A stretch of 64,000 nucleotides of DNA from Methylobacterium sp. SyP6R (GCF_019216885.1 NZ_JAAQRC020000001.1:868001-932000); one strand, 5' to 3'. Numbered from the stretch's first letter, positions 18,899 through 27,434 are shown. Program-made: numbers and translations. Notes: a model not told the origin generated them from the letters alone.

Positions 18899-19165
18899 GG
18901 ATCTGCCATCGATCGAGAGGGGGCCCGGCACCGGCGCGCACCGAGAGGGCGCGCGACCCTGGGCCGGGCGGCATACCCGATAACCGTTCCAAGGTGTGGT
19001 CGTTCCCCGAGGGGGTATCGGGGCGCGAAGCGCGCCATGCACCCGACGCCGTCCATCGCCCGCACCTCGCCGCTTCTGGCCGCCGCGCCGCTGCGCTAGT
19101 GATGGCGTCACCGCGGCCGGACACCCGTCCCCGCGCCCGCTACGACGCGAACCCGGAGACACCGC

Positions 19166-20548
19166 ATGGCCGCGCTTGACCGGATCCTCAACGACATCGA
19201 CCGCGACCTCGACACCTCCCTGGAGCGGCTCTTCGCCTTCCTGCGCATCCAGTCGATCTCGACCGATCCGGCCTATGCGGCGGAATGCCGGAAGGCGGCG
19301 GAGTGGCTCAAAGGCGATCTTTCCGCCATGGGCTTCGAGGCCTCCCTGCGCGAGACCGGCGGCCATCCGGTGGTGCTCGCGCATTACGCCAAGCCCGGCG
19401 CCCCGCACGTGCTGTTCTACGGCCATTACGACGTGCAGCCGGTCGATCCGCTCGATGAGTGGGAGACGCCGCCCTTCGAGCCGCGCATGGCGACCCTGCC
19501 GGACGGCCGCAAGGCCATCGTTGCCCGGGGCGCCTGCGACGACAAGGGCCAGGTGATGACCTTCGTCGAGGCCTGCCGTGCCTTCAAGGCGATCGACGGC
19601 GCGTTGCCGGTCGGCGTCACCCTGCTGATCGAGGGGGCGGAGGAGGACGGCTCGAAGTTCCTGCCCGAATGGGTCGCGGCGAATCGCGAGGAGCTGAAGG
19701 CCGACGTGGCGCTCGTCTGCGACACCGGGATGTGGGACCGCGATACCCCGGCCATCACCTCGTCGCTGCGGGGCTTGGCCTATTTCGAGGTCACGGTGGC
19801 GTGCGCCGACCGCGACCTGCATTCGGGTCTGTTCGGGGGGGCTGCCGCCAACCCGATCCGGGTGCTTTCGCGCATCATCGCCGACCTGCACGACGAGCAG
19901 GGCCGGGTCACCGTGCCGGGCTTCTACGACGGCGTCCACGAGACGCCGGACGCGGTGCTGGAGCAGTGGCGCGGCCTGAACCTGACGCCCGAGAGCTTCC
20001 TCGGCACCGTCGGCCTGAACCTGCCGGCGGGGGAGCGCGACCGGATGCTGATCGAGCAGATCCAGTCCCGCCCGACCTGCGACGCCAACGGCATCATCGG
20101 CGGCTATACCGGCGAAGGCACCAAGACGGTGATCGCCGCGAAGGCCAGTGCCAAGATCTCGTTCCGCCTCGTCGGCGACCAGGACCCCGAGGCGCTCGAC
20201 CGCAACTTCCGCGCCTTCGTGAAAGAGCGCATCCCGGCCGATTGCTCGGTCGAGATCGTCACCCATAAGGGCTCGCGGGCGCTCGCTCTGCCCCACGGCA
20301 TGCCGGCGTTGGAGGCCGCCAAGGGCGCGCTCGCCGAGGAATGGGGCCGGGCCCCGGTGACCATCGGCTCGGGCGGCTCGATCCCGATCGTCGGCGACTT
20401 CAAGCGCACGCTCGGCCTCGACACGCTCTTGGTCGGCTTCGGCCTCGACGACGACCGGGTGCATTCGCCGAACGAGAAGTACGACCTCCAGAGCTTCCAC
20501 AAGGGGACCCGCTCCTGGGCGCGGATCCTGGCGGCTCTCGCGAAGTAG
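19166..20548 (+). CDS. M20-family metallopeptidase (dipeptidase)
   Basis: This 460-residue enzyme belongs to the M20 dizinc peptidases. Metal and catalytic motifs are in order: FYGHYDVQPVDP (His and Asp), ARGACDDKGQVM, LLIEGAEEDGSK (general-base Glu), and a C-terminal DDRVHSPNEKYDLQSF histidine. A dimerisation domain occupies residues about 200-345. Relatives cleave dipeptides, N-acyl amino acids or carbamoyl amino acids; a ureide-type amidohydrolase role is possible given the downstream genes, but the sequence is closest to general dipeptidases. It is divergent from the molybdenum hydroxylase operon. Confidence 0.9.
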   Translation: MAALDRILNDIDRDLDTSLERLFAFLRIQSISTDPAYAAECRKAAEWLKGDLSAMGFEASLRETGGHPVVLAHYAKPGAPHVLFYGHYDVQPVDPLDEWETPPFEPRMATLPDGRKAIVARGACDDKGQVMTFVEACRAFKAIDGALPVGVTLLIEGAEEDGSKFLPEWVAANREELKADVALVCDTGMWDRDTPAITSSLRGLAYFEVTVACADRDLHSGLFGGAAANPIRVLSRIIADLHDEQGRVTVPGFYDGVHETPDAVLEQWRGLNLTPESFLGTVGLNLPAGERDRMLIEQIQSRPTCDANGIIGGYTGEGTKTVIAAKASAKISFRLVGDQDPEALDRNFRAFVKERIPADCSVEIVTHKGSRALALPHGMPALEAAKGALAEEWGRAPVTIGSGGSIPIVGDFKRTLGLDTLLVGFGLDDDRVHSPNEKYDLQSFHKGTRSWARILAALAK

Positions 20549-20624
20549 GACGGCCCACGCCTGCCGCCGGACCGCCGGCGGCAGGTCATCGCGTGACATG
20601 TCCTCGATCGCGAAGGGCCTGACG

Positions 20625-21329
20625 ATGCAGCAGAAGGTCATCGGCCTGATCGGCGGGATGAGCTGGGAAAGCTCGGCCGAGTATTACCGCATCATCAACG
20701 AGACGGTGCGGGACCGCCTCGGGGGTTTGCGCTCGGCGCGCTGCCTGATGTGGTCGTTCGATTTCGGCGAGATCGAAGCCTTGCAGCATGCCGGCCGCTG
20801 GGACGAGGCGACGGCCGCGCTGATCGACGCCGCCCGGCGGCTGGAGCGGGGCGGGGCCGATATCGTGGTGATCTGCACCAACACCATGCACCGCATGGCC
20901 GACGCGGTGCAGGCGGCGATCGGCCTGCCCTTGCTGCACATCGCCGACCCGACCGCGGAGCGGATCCGCGCCGCCGGCCTGTCCCGAGTGGGCTTGCTCG
21001 GAACCGCCTTCACCATGGAGCAGGATTTCTACAAGGGCCGGCTCGCTGCGCGCCACAGCCTCGACGTACTGGTGCCCGAGGCCGAGGACCGGGCCGAGGT
21101 GCATCGGGTGATCTACGAGGAACTGGTCCGGGGCCGGGCGCTGCCGGCCTCGCGCGAGGCCTACCGGGCGGTCATCGCCCGGCTGGTCGCGCGGGGCGCG
21201 CAGGCCGTCATCCTCGGCTGCACAGAGATCATGCTGCTGGTGCGGCCGGAGGACAGCCCGGTGCCGCTCTTCGATACGACGGCGATCCATGCCGAGGCGG
21301 CGGTGGATTGGGCGCTGGCGGACGGCTAA
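20625..21329 (+). CDS. Aspartate/glutamate racemase family protein
   Basis: This 234-residue enzyme has the two catalytic cysteines of the cofactor-independent Asp/Glu racemase superfamily, in VICTNTMHRM (near residue 80) and LGCTEIMLL (near residue 195). The opening QKVIGLIGGMSWESSAEYYR is typical of aspartate racemase-like proteins. The ATG at 20625 has GAAGGG seven bases upstream; an earlier ATG at 20598 would add nine residues. The stop overlaps the stop of the convergent amidohydrolase gene by three bases. The substrate could be an amino acid or hydantoin-like compound. Confidence 0.87.
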   Translation: MQQKVIGLIGGMSWESSAEYYRIINETVRDRLGGLRSARCLMWSFDFGEIEALQHAGRWDEATAALIDAARRLERGGADIVVICTNTMHRMADAVQAAIGLPLLHIADPTAERIRAAGLSRVGLLGTAFTMEQDFYKGRLAARHSLDVLVPEAEDRAEVHRVIYEELVRGRALPASREAYRAVIARLVARGAQAVILGCTEIMLLVRPEDSPVPLFDTTAIHAEAAVDWALADG

Positions 21330-22681
21330 TTGCCGTTCACCAGCCGCCGGCTGAGCGCGTTGTGCCGCTCCGCCAGCCGCTCCGTCTCCAGCGTGAGCAA
21401 CCGCCCGTCCCGCACCACGATCCGTCCGTTGACGACGCTCAAAGCCACGCCCGGCGGCGCACAGAACACCAGAGCCGCGACCGGGTCGTGCAGGGCGCCC
21501 GCGAGGCTGAGCCCCCGCAGGTCGAAGGCGACGCAATCGGCCGCCATGCCGGGCGCGAGCGCGCCGATATCGTCGCGCCCTAGCACCTTCGCCCCGCCCA
21601 GGGTCGCGATCTCCAGGGCCTGCCGAGCCGTCATGGCGGCTGGCCCATAGCCGACGCGGGCGAGCAGCATCGCCTGGCGCACCTCGCCCAGCAGGTGCCC
21701 GCCATCGTTCGAGGCCGAGCCGTCGACGCCGAGGCCGACCGGTACGCCCTCGCAGCGCATCCGCGGCACCGGGGCGATGCCGGAGGCGAGCCGCATGTTC
21801 GAGCACGGGCAATGCGCCACACCGGTCCCGGTGCGGGCAAACAGCCGGATGCCGTCCTCGTCGAGCTTGACGCAATGGGCGTGCCAGACATCCGGCCCGA
21901 CCCAGCCGAGATCGGCGGCGTATTCGGCCGGTGTCTTCCCGAATCGCTCGCGGCTATACGTGACGTCGTCCTGGTTCTCGGCAAGGTGGGTGTGGAGCGA
22001 GACGCCGTAGGACCGGGCGAGCACGGCTGCATCGCGCATCAGGCCTTCGCTGACCGAGAAGGGCGAGCACGGCGCCACCACGATCCGGCGCATCGCGTAA
22101 GGCGTGGGGTCGTGCCAGGTCTCGATCAACCGGCGGGTGTCCGTGAGGATCGCGGCCTCGTCCTCCACCAGCGCATCGGGCGGCAGCCCGCCGGCGCTCT
22201 CGCCCACGCTCATCGCCCCGCGGGCGGCGTGGAAGCGCAGGCCGATCTCGTCGGCCGCTTCGATGCTGTCGTCGAGGCGGCAGCCGTTGGGATAGAGGTA
22301 GAGGTGATCGCTCGACGTGGTGCAGCCCGAGAGGATCAGCTCGGCCATCGCGGTTTGCGTCGAGACTCGCACCATCTCGGGCGTGAGCCGGGCCCAGATC
22401 GGATAGAGCGCCTTCAGCCAGCCGAACAGATCCGCGTCCTGCGCCTCCGGCACGGCGCGGGTAAGCGACTGGTACATGTGGTGATGGGTGTTGACGAGGC
22501 CGGGCAGCAGCACGTGGCCGGCGAGGTCGATCACCGTATCGGCGGTGTCGGGCACCGCCTCCGGCCCGCCGACCGCGACGATGCGGTTGTCCTCGACCAG
22601 CACGAAGCCGTGCTCGATCTCGCGCCGGCCCTCGTCCATGGTGACGAGGCGGTCGGCGTTGCGCAGGAGAAGCGTGGCCAT
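21326..22681 (-). CDS. 8-oxoguanine deaminase-like amidohydrolase
   Basis: This 451-residue metal-dependent amidohydrolase resembles 8-oxoguanine deaminase and atrazine chlorohydrolase-type enzymes. It shows the metal motif VNTHHHMYQSLTR, the substrate loop VAPCSPFSVSE, HTHLAENQDDV, the histidine in DVWHAHCVKLDE and the catalytic aspartate in GVDGSASNDGGH. Deamination of 8-oxoguanine or guanine would yield urate or xanthine-type products, which fits the 5-hydroxyisourate hydrolase gene next to it. It is divergent from that gene with 120 bases between. Confidence 0.85.
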   Translation of the reverse strand: MATLLLRNADRLVTMDEGRREIEHGFVLVEDNRIVAVGGPEAVPDTADTVIDLAGHVLLPGLVNTHHHMYQSLTRAVPEAQDADLFGWLKALYPIWARLTPEMVRVSTQTAMAELILSGCTTSSDHLYLYPNGCRLDDSIEAADEIGLRFHAARGAMSVGESAGGLPPDALVEDEAAILTDTRRLIETWHDPTPYAMRRIVVAPCSPFSVSEGLMRDAAVLARSYGVSLHTHLAENQDDVTYSRERFGKTPAEYAADLGWVGPDVWHAHCVKLDEDGIRLFARTGTGVAHCPCSNMRLASGIAPVPRMRCEGVPVGLGVDGSASNDGGHLLGEVRQAMLLARVGYGPAAMTARQALEIATLGGAKVLGRDDIGALAPGMAADCVAFDLRGLSLAGALHDPVAALVFCAPPGVALSVVNGRIVVRDGRLLTLETERLAERHNALSRRLVNGN

Positions 22682-22801
22682 GCGGGGGCTCCGGCGGGTC
22701 GGGACCGGCATGCTGGGCGCCGGGGAGGCCGCGGGTCAAGCGGCGCTTGACCAAGCGGCAGCCGTCGGGCACCCCGGGACGCCGAGACCGGAGATCCCGC
22801 C

Positions 22802-23182
22802 ATGTCGAGCCACACCGCGTCGAGTCACGAGACCCCGCGCCTGACCACCCACGTGCTCGACACCGCCCGTGGCCGTCCGGCCGCCGGGGTGGCGGTGCAG
22901 CTCTGGCGCCTGGCCGGCGGCGCGCGGGAGGAGGTCGCCCGCACCCTCACCAACGCGGACGGGCGCTGCGACGCGCCGCTGCTCGCCGGGGAGGCCCTGG
23001 TGCCCGGCATCTACGAGCTGGTCTTCGCGGTCGGCGCCTATTTCGCGGGCGCGGGCGACGACGGTGCCGGCGACTTCCTCGACGAGGTGCCGGTGCGCTT
23101 CGTGGTCCGGTCCGGCCTGAGCCACTACCACGTGCCGCTGCTGATCGCGCCCTACTCCTACAGCACCTATCGCGGCAGCTGA
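22802..23182 (+). CDS. uraH: 5-Hydroxyisourate hydrolase (transthyretin-like)
   Basis: It hydrolyses 5-hydroxyisourate, the product of urate oxidation, to OHCU on the way to allantoin. The 126 residues match the family: LTTHVLDTARGRPAAGVAVQ at the start with the conserved histidine and arginine, LVFAVGAYF in the middle, and the C-terminal signature SYSTYRGS. The usual partners for urate oxidation and OHCU decarboxylation are not in this window. It lies beside the amidohydrolase likely to feed purine degradation. Confidence 0.93.
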   Translation: MSSHTASSHETPRLTTHVLDTARGRPAAGVAVQLWRLAGGAREEVARTLTNADGRCDAPLLAGEALVPGIYELVFAVGAYFAGAGDDGAGDFLDEVPVRFVVRSGLSHYHVPLLIAPYSYSTYRGS

Positions 23183-23185
23183 CGG

Positions 23186-23295
23186 ATCATCCGGTTTCCG
23201 ATTGATCGCTTCGCGATGCGGAAACCGGCTTCGCTCAGGTGCCGCGCGGGCTGGCTGATGCGGTTTCCGAACGGATCGTCCGGAAACCGCATCAG
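23186..23295. repeat. Palindromic repeat, family B copy 1
   Basis: Starting just after the uraH stop, two hairpins lie either side of the conserved core CGGCTTCGCTCAGG ... CCGCGCGGGCTGG. One stem is GCGGTTTCCG with CGGAAACCGC; the other pairs CCGGTTTCCG with CGGAAACCGG. Copy 2 lies at 44143-44247 in the opposite orientation, with different but still paired stem bases. Confidence 0.75.
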
Positions 23296-23591
23296 GCGCC
23301 CGGCTTCTGCCAGCCCCGGCGGCGCTCGGCCAGGCCGTGCTCGCGGTAATGGAGCAGCGGATTGATCCCCGCTCGCTCCACGTCGGGATTGGCCGAGAGG
23401 TAGCCCCTGGTGCTGAACTCGGCGGAGGGATCGCGCCCCTCGCGCCAGCCGAAATGCAGGTAATGCTCGAGGGGATCGCAGCCTTCGGCCGCGACATCCG
23501 GATTCTTGCCGAGATAGTAGATCGGGTCGAACCCGCCGACGAGGGCAGGTGCGTCGGCCTTGCGGCTCCATGGTGTGATGCGCCACAGCAT
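23292..23591 (-). CDS. Short protein of NPDV-type 35-residue repeats
   Basis: From the ATG at 23591 the protein has 99 residues, and about 70 of them form two imperfect repeats: FDPIYYLGKNPDVAAEGCDP then LEHYLHFGWREGRDPS, and RGYLSANPDVERAGINP then LLHYREHGLAERR. The same unit occurs in the protein at 56126-56806, and I know it as a tail on glycosyltransferases and surface-polysaccharide proteins in alpha-proteobacteria. No catalytic domain is present. The frame is open further upstream, but nothing recognisable is there. It may be a detached repeat module or a degraded gene. Confidence 0.55.
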   Translation of the reverse strand: MLWRITPWSRKADAPALVGGFDPIYYLGKNPDVAAEGCDPLEHYLHFGWREGRDPSAEFSTRGYLSANPDVERAGINPLLHYREHGLAERRRGWQKPGA

Positions 23592-23974
23592 CGGACGTCT
23601 CGAGGCTCCCTGGGACGAGGCCGAACGCCGCCGGTATTCCGCGACCTTGCGTTGCGTCGGTTGCCCAACGTCAGCAAAGCCGAATCCCGGTCCCGGCGCA
23701 AGTAGACCATAGCCGGCTGATCGACGGTTTTCCGCGGCACCCGGCGTCCGCGCGGGACGGCCCACGCGACGGGCCTCATCTCTGCCACAAGTTGCGGTCT
23801 CACTGGGCATGGGCGGCGGGGCGCGTTGCACAGGAGTTGACGATGGGACTCGTCATTCTCGACCCCCAATCGGGCCATCGCGTCGAAATCGGCATGGCAT
23901 CCCCCGATCAGGGGACTGGTCCCGGAGGGACGAACAGGGCAGGTAGAGCCGACGCTCGGCCGGAAGGACTGCCC
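23592..23974. other. Intergenic region between the NPDV-repeat gene and the DUF6894 gene
   Basis: No separate gene is recognised. The right half contains an in-frame extension of the next gene: an ATG at 23843 preceded by AGGAG at seven bases would add 44 residues of low complexity to the DUF6894 protein. No repeat of families A to E is seen. Confidence 0.4.
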
Positions 23975-24247
23975 ATGCCCCGATACTTCTTCAACACTCA
24001 CATCGGCCAGGACGTCATCACCGATCTGAGCGGTGAAGAATTGCGTGATCCCGATCATGCCTGGGAGGCCTCGCGCGCGATCATCCGCTCGATGATGGAC
24101 GACCCGAAGAACCAGGATCGGCTGCTTGCCGCGAGCCTGGTGGTGACCGACGAGGCCGGCGAGGTGGTGCTCGAATTCCCCTTCGCCGAGGCCCTGGCGG
24201 GGGACGCGCCCGAGGAGCCGTGGCACGGGACGCCGAACGCCCATTGA
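23975..24247 (+). CDS. DUF6894-family small protein
   Basis: This 90-residue protein begins MPRYFFNTHIGQDVITDLSG and continues LRDPDHAWEASRAIIRSMM, the pattern of DUF6894 proteins, which are abundant in Methylobacterium and Bradyrhizobium and have no known function. The ATG at 23975 is preceded by GGAAGGA at six bases and gives the usual family start. An upstream in-frame ATG at 23843 also has a good ribosome site, so a longer form cannot be excluded. Confidence 0.7.
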   Translation: MPRYFFNTHIGQDVITDLSGEELRDPDHAWEASRAIIRSMMDDPKNQDRLLAASLVVTDEAGEVVLEFPFAEALAGDAPEEPWHGTPNAH

Positions 24248-24418
24248 GGCCGTCGCGACACTGGACCACCCCTGCTCCGTGGCCGTGAGACCATGACAAT
24301 CGTCCGCCGCGCCCTACATGCAGGGAGGGCGCCGGGGGCGGGCCGCACTCGGCGGCACGTTCGGCCCGGCGCCCTCCGAGGCCGCGGCTCGCCCGCGCCT
24401 CGCAAGAGGGATGACGTC

Positions 24419-24694
24419 ATGGCGACCCAAGACAGCACCGCGCGCGGACAGGCCGAGACCCGCGCGGCGCGGGCCCAGATGCAGGCCGAGATGGCGGCGC
24501 AGGCCTGGTCCGACCTTGCCAATGCGGAGCGTAGCCGCGACGACAATACGGCTCGCCTCAAGGCCCTGCGCCTCGCCCGTGAGGCCGAGGATGAGGCCGC
24601 GGCAGCCTCCAAGGCCGCCGCGAAGGCCGCTCCCAAGACCGGCGCCAAAACCGTCACCAAGGCTGCCCCGAAGGCGCGGGCCAAGAAGAGCTGA
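24419..24694 (+). CDS. Small Ala/Lys-rich protein with histone H1-like tail
   Basis: This 91-residue protein has a helical, charged first half (ETRAARAQMQAEMAAQAWSD ... LKALRLAREAEDEAAA) and a tail of Ala-Lys-Pro units (KAAAKAAPKTGAK ... KAAPKARAKKS) like bacterial histone H1-like proteins. Such tails bind nucleic acid or other polyanions. The ATG at 24419 has AGAGGG eight bases upstream. No family is assigned with certainty. Confidence 0.6.
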   Translation: MATQDSTARGQAETRAARAQMQAEMAAQAWSDLANAERSRDDNTARLKALRLAREAEDEAAAASKAAAKAAPKTGAKTVTKAAPKARAKKS

Positions 24695-24836
24695 AGGTTT
24701 GGAGCTGCAGATTTAGAGTTGCAGGTTTCTTGGCAGGGGACCCGTCGCGGCCCCGTGCATCCGGTGAGCGACACCGGTCCCTCGTGACTTCGAACGAGCC
24801 GGGCGATCCGTCCGCACGAGATCGGGGGCCGTGTTC

Positions 24837-24884
24837 CGCGCGCCGAAAGGGGCGGCCCGGGAGGGCCGCCCCTTTCGGCGCGCG
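24837..24884. other. Perfect 22-bp GC-rich hairpin
   Basis: A 22-base arm (CGCGCGCCGAAAGG ... ) pairs without mismatch with its complement around a four-base GGGA loop. It lies about 140 bases past the H1-like gene in the 24695-25403 gap. No T tract follows on either strand, so its role as a terminator is doubtful. The rest of this gap is occupied by the D repeats. Confidence 0.6.
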
Positions 24885-25073
24885 ACGCCATGCGCCCCGC
24901 CGGGCCCGCAAAGCCTAACAAGCGGTGCCGCCATCCGGCAGGCCGATAATGCCTCGTTTCCGGCCGCGCCGCTCGTGCCGGCGCGCTCGTGACCGGATCG
25001 TCGCACCCCGAATCCGGGCCGCGATCGACGGAAAGGAGGCCGATGACGCTCGGGGGCGCATCGGTCCGGCAAG

Positions 25074-25168
25074 AGCATTTTCCGACGAAGTGGAAACCGG
25101 TTCGTCGCAGAAAATGCGTCAAAACAAAGGCCTAGAGAGCTTCGCGATTGCAACGCGATCGTGAAGCG
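25074..25168 (+). repeat. Structured repeat, family D copy 1
   Basis: The first hairpin pairs GCATTTTC with GAAAATGC and contains the core GTGGAAACCGG flanked by CGACGAA and TTCGTCG. The spacer TCAAAACAAAGGCCTAGAG follows, then a second hairpin, TCGCGATTGCAACGCGATCG. The same element in reverse orientation lies at 36503-36602, and a diverged partner abuts it at 25165-25272. Confidence 0.75.
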
Positions 25169-25272
25169 CCCTAAGCAGACTTGCGTTGGCAGGCCAACGC
25201 TTCGTCCGCTTAGATCCTTGTTTTATCGCAGATTTTTTCCGCAAAACCGGCGGCCACTTTTGCGAAATCTGC
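25165..25272 (-). repeat. Structured repeat, diverged family D copy in inverted orientation
   Basis: Read on the minus strand, the first hairpin pairs GCAGATTT with AAATCTGC around the core GTGGCCGCCGG flanked by GCAAAA and TTTTGC. The spacer AAAACAAGGATCTAAG and a second hairpin, GCGTTGGCCTGCCAACGC, follow. Order and loop match family D copy 1 while the stem bases differ in a paired way, so it looks like the same structure with compensatory changes. Confidence 0.6.
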
Positions 25273-25403
25273 TTAGACCGGAGGCGTCACGGTTCCGCCC
25301 ACGCAACGGGGCACGCAACACGCAGGCAATGCCCGCCTCCTATACGCCTCGCCACCGACGGCCGATCGCGGCTGCGAAAGTCCAGGCAGCAGGGGCAGGC
25401 ACG

Positions 25404-25574
25404 ATGCTCACCATCCTCCGGATCGTCACGGCCGCCGCCATCCTCGCCGGCGCGAGCCCTGCGAGGCCCGTCATGGCGGCGCATATCGTCCCGATCGACC
25501 GGGAGGGAGCGGCCGGGGCCGCGTCGCATCCAGGCGGCGCCTGCCCGCTGCGGGCCTGGCCTTACATCGGCTGA
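25404..25574 (+). CDS. Small putative secreted protein
   Basis: This 56-residue frame starts MLTILRIVTAAAILAGASPA, a likely signal peptide ending near AA|HIVP, and ends CPLRAWPYIG. A Cys-Pro-x-x-x-Trp-Pro-Tyr end after a signal peptide is a pattern I associate with small hypothetical proteins of Methylobacterium. No clear ribosome site was found, and the expected later cysteines are missing, so the gene may be truncated. Confidence 0.35.
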   Translation: MLTILRIVTAAAILAGASPARPVMAAHIVPIDREGAAGAASHPGGACPLRAWPYIG

Positions 25575-25594
25575 CGACGCTACCGGATCGCGTC

Positions 25595-25810
25595 GTGTCC
25601 GACCCGCCCCCGAAGGTCGGGACCGCCGTTCCCGAGGGTGCCGAGCTGTTCCAGATCCGCAACGAGCGCATCGCCCGCACCGCCGAGGCGCAGCTGGAGG
25701 CGGATCTCGGCGCGACCCACGAGCGGTCAAGCGCCCTCGAAGGGCAGGTCGGCTCGCTCTCGGCCATCAAGAATCGCGGACCGGGGTGGGGGAGTGCCGC
25801 GACCGGATGA
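25595..25810 (+). pseudogene. Possible remnant of a membrane-fusion (HlyD-like) protein
   Basis: The 71-residue frame contains VGTAVPEGAELFQIRNERIA followed by AQLEADLGATHERSSALEGQ, which resembles the lipoyl-domain-to-hairpin junction of HlyD-type adaptor proteins. The rest of such a protein is absent on both sides. The next 110 bases up to the LysR gene hold another short frame without recognisable domains. This suggests a decayed gene; the match is by eye only. Confidence 0.3.
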
Positions 25811-25928
25811 TCGTGAATCCCTATACCGGGCACTATTCCCAGGACATCCGCCCGCTCGACACGTCGGCGATTGCCGGCGGGCTCTGGTCGCGCCTGGTCG
25901 GCCGAACGCGCGAGCGGCAACCTGAGCG

Positions 25929-26819
25929 TCAGCCGAGGAACCGGTTCGCGCGCAGCCGCGCCACGGCGAGGTCGACGAAGGTGCGCACCTTGGCCGGCGC
26001 CTGCCGCCCGTCGGGATGGACGACGTGGATGGGGAGCGGCGCCTCCTCGTATTCGGCGAGGGCGACCATCAGCCGGCCGTCGAGCAGGGCGGGCCCGACC
26101 TGGTAGGAGAGCGCCCGCGTCAGCCCCCAGCCCGCGAGCGCCGCCGCGATGCCGGCCTCGTTGGTGTTGCTCAGGAGGGCGGGCTGGACCGTCACGCGCT
26201 GATCCTGTCCGAAGCGCCACTCGGTCGAGGCCCAGGACCCGGTCGACATGGCGAGGCGGTGATGCTTCAGGTCCTGGGGCGTCGCCGGCATCCCGTGCGT
26301 CGCGAAATAGGAGGGAGCGCCGCAGACGACCCGGCGGACCGCGCCGACCCGGACGGCCGTGAAGCCGGAATCCGGTAGGTGGCCGATGCGGATCGCGACA
26401 TCGATCCCTTCCTCGACGATGTTGACCTGCCGGTCGACGAACAGGGTCCGGGCGGTCATGGTCGGGTAGAGGTCGAGATACTCGGTCACGATCGGCAGGA
26501 CGTGCATCCCGCCGAACAGGACCGAGGCGGTGACGGCGAGCGCGCCGGACGGCGTGGCGTAGGAGCCGGCGGCCGCGGCCTCCGCCTCGGCGATGTCGGC
26601 GAGGATGCGGCGGCAATCCTCATGGTAGCGGCCGCCCGCCTCGGTGAGCTTCACCGAACGCGTGGTGCGCACGAACAGCCGGGCGCCGATCGCCTCCTCC
26701 AGGGCCGCCACCGCCCGCGTCACCGCCGGCGGGCTCATGTGCAGCCGCCGCGCGGCCTCGGCGAAGCTCGCCGCCTCGGCGACCGTCGCGACGATGCGCA
26801 TGGCCTGCAGGCGATCCAT
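25929..26819 (-). CDS. LysR-family transcription regulator
   Basis: This 296-residue regulator has an N-terminal winged helix (MDRLQAMRIVATVAEAASFA ... LHMSPPAVTRAVAALEEAIG) and a LysR effector domain (about 90-290). It is the last gene of a minus-strand group with DUF1348, a flavo-iron-sulfur oxidoreductase and a glutathione transferase, and is a good candidate to control that group. The effector is unknown. Confidence 0.9.
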   Translation of the reverse strand: MDRLQAMRIVATVAEAASFAEAARRLHMSPPAVTRAVAALEEAIGARLFVRTTRSVKLTEAGGRYHEDCRRILADIAEAEAAAAGSYATPSGALAVTASVLFGGMHVLPIVTEYLDLYPTMTARTLFVDRQVNIVEEGIDVAIRIGHLPDSGFTAVRVGAVRRVVCGAPSYFATHGMPATPQDLKHHRLAMSTGSWASTEWRFGQDQRVTVQPALLSNTNEAGIAAALAGWGLTRALSYQVGPALLDGRLMVALAEYEEAPLPIHVVHPDGRQAPAKVRTFVDLAVARLRANRFLG

Positions 26820-26888
26820 GGTTCCCCTCCTGGCCCTGCGGCGGCGACGCGCCGCCGTCGCAGGGCCGGTGATACGAGTACGATCGTC

Positions 26889-27353
26889 TCAGAATCCGAA
26901 ATGGCTGAGGCCCGGATGGTCGTCCGGCCGGCGGCCGAGGGGCCAGTGGAACCGGCGCTCCTCCTCGCGGATCGGGTGCTCGTTGATGCTCGAATGCCGG
27001 GTGCGCATCAGGCCGTCCTCGGCGAATTCCCAGTTCTCGTTGCCGTAGGCGCGGAACCACTGGCCGCTGTCGTCGTGGTACTCGTAGGCGTAGCGCACCG
27101 CGATGCGGTTGCCGGAAAACGCCCAGATCTCCTTGATCAGGCGATAGTCGAGTTCGCGGTTCCACTTGCGGGTCAGGAAGGCCTCGACCTCCTGGCGCCC
27201 GGTGAGGAACTCGGCACGGTTCCGCCAGCGCGTGTCCGGGGTGTAGGCGAGGGCGACCTTGGCCGGATCGCGGCCGTTCCAGCCGTCCTCGGCGAGGCGG
27301 ACCTTGTCGATGGCGCTCGCCTCGGTGAAGGGCGGCAGCGGGGGACGGGACAT
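26889..27353 (-). CDS. DUF1348-family SnoaL-like protein
   Basis: This 154-residue protein of the NTF2/SnoaL-like fold is identified as DUF1348 by its conserved core: [40 protein letters not shown] and the Trp/Tyr-rich [22 protein letters not shown]. The ATG at 27353 has AGAGGAG seven bases upstream. Family members often sit with oxidoreductases and LysR regulators, as here, but no reaction is established. Confidence 0.88.
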   Translation of the reverse strand: MSRPPLPPFTEASAIDKVRLAEDGWNGRDPAKVALAYTPDTRWRNRAEFLTGRQEVEAFLTRKWNRELDYRLIKEIWAFSGNRIAVRYAYEYHDDSGQWFRAYGNENWEFAEDGLMRTRHSSINEHPIREEERRFHWPLGRRPDDHPGLSHFGF

Positions 27354-27434
27354 CGGATACTCCTCTAGGATTTTGCGGGATCGGGGCAACGTGACGGAGG
27401 ACGGCGGCGGGGTCGATGGCCGCCGGGGCGAGAC

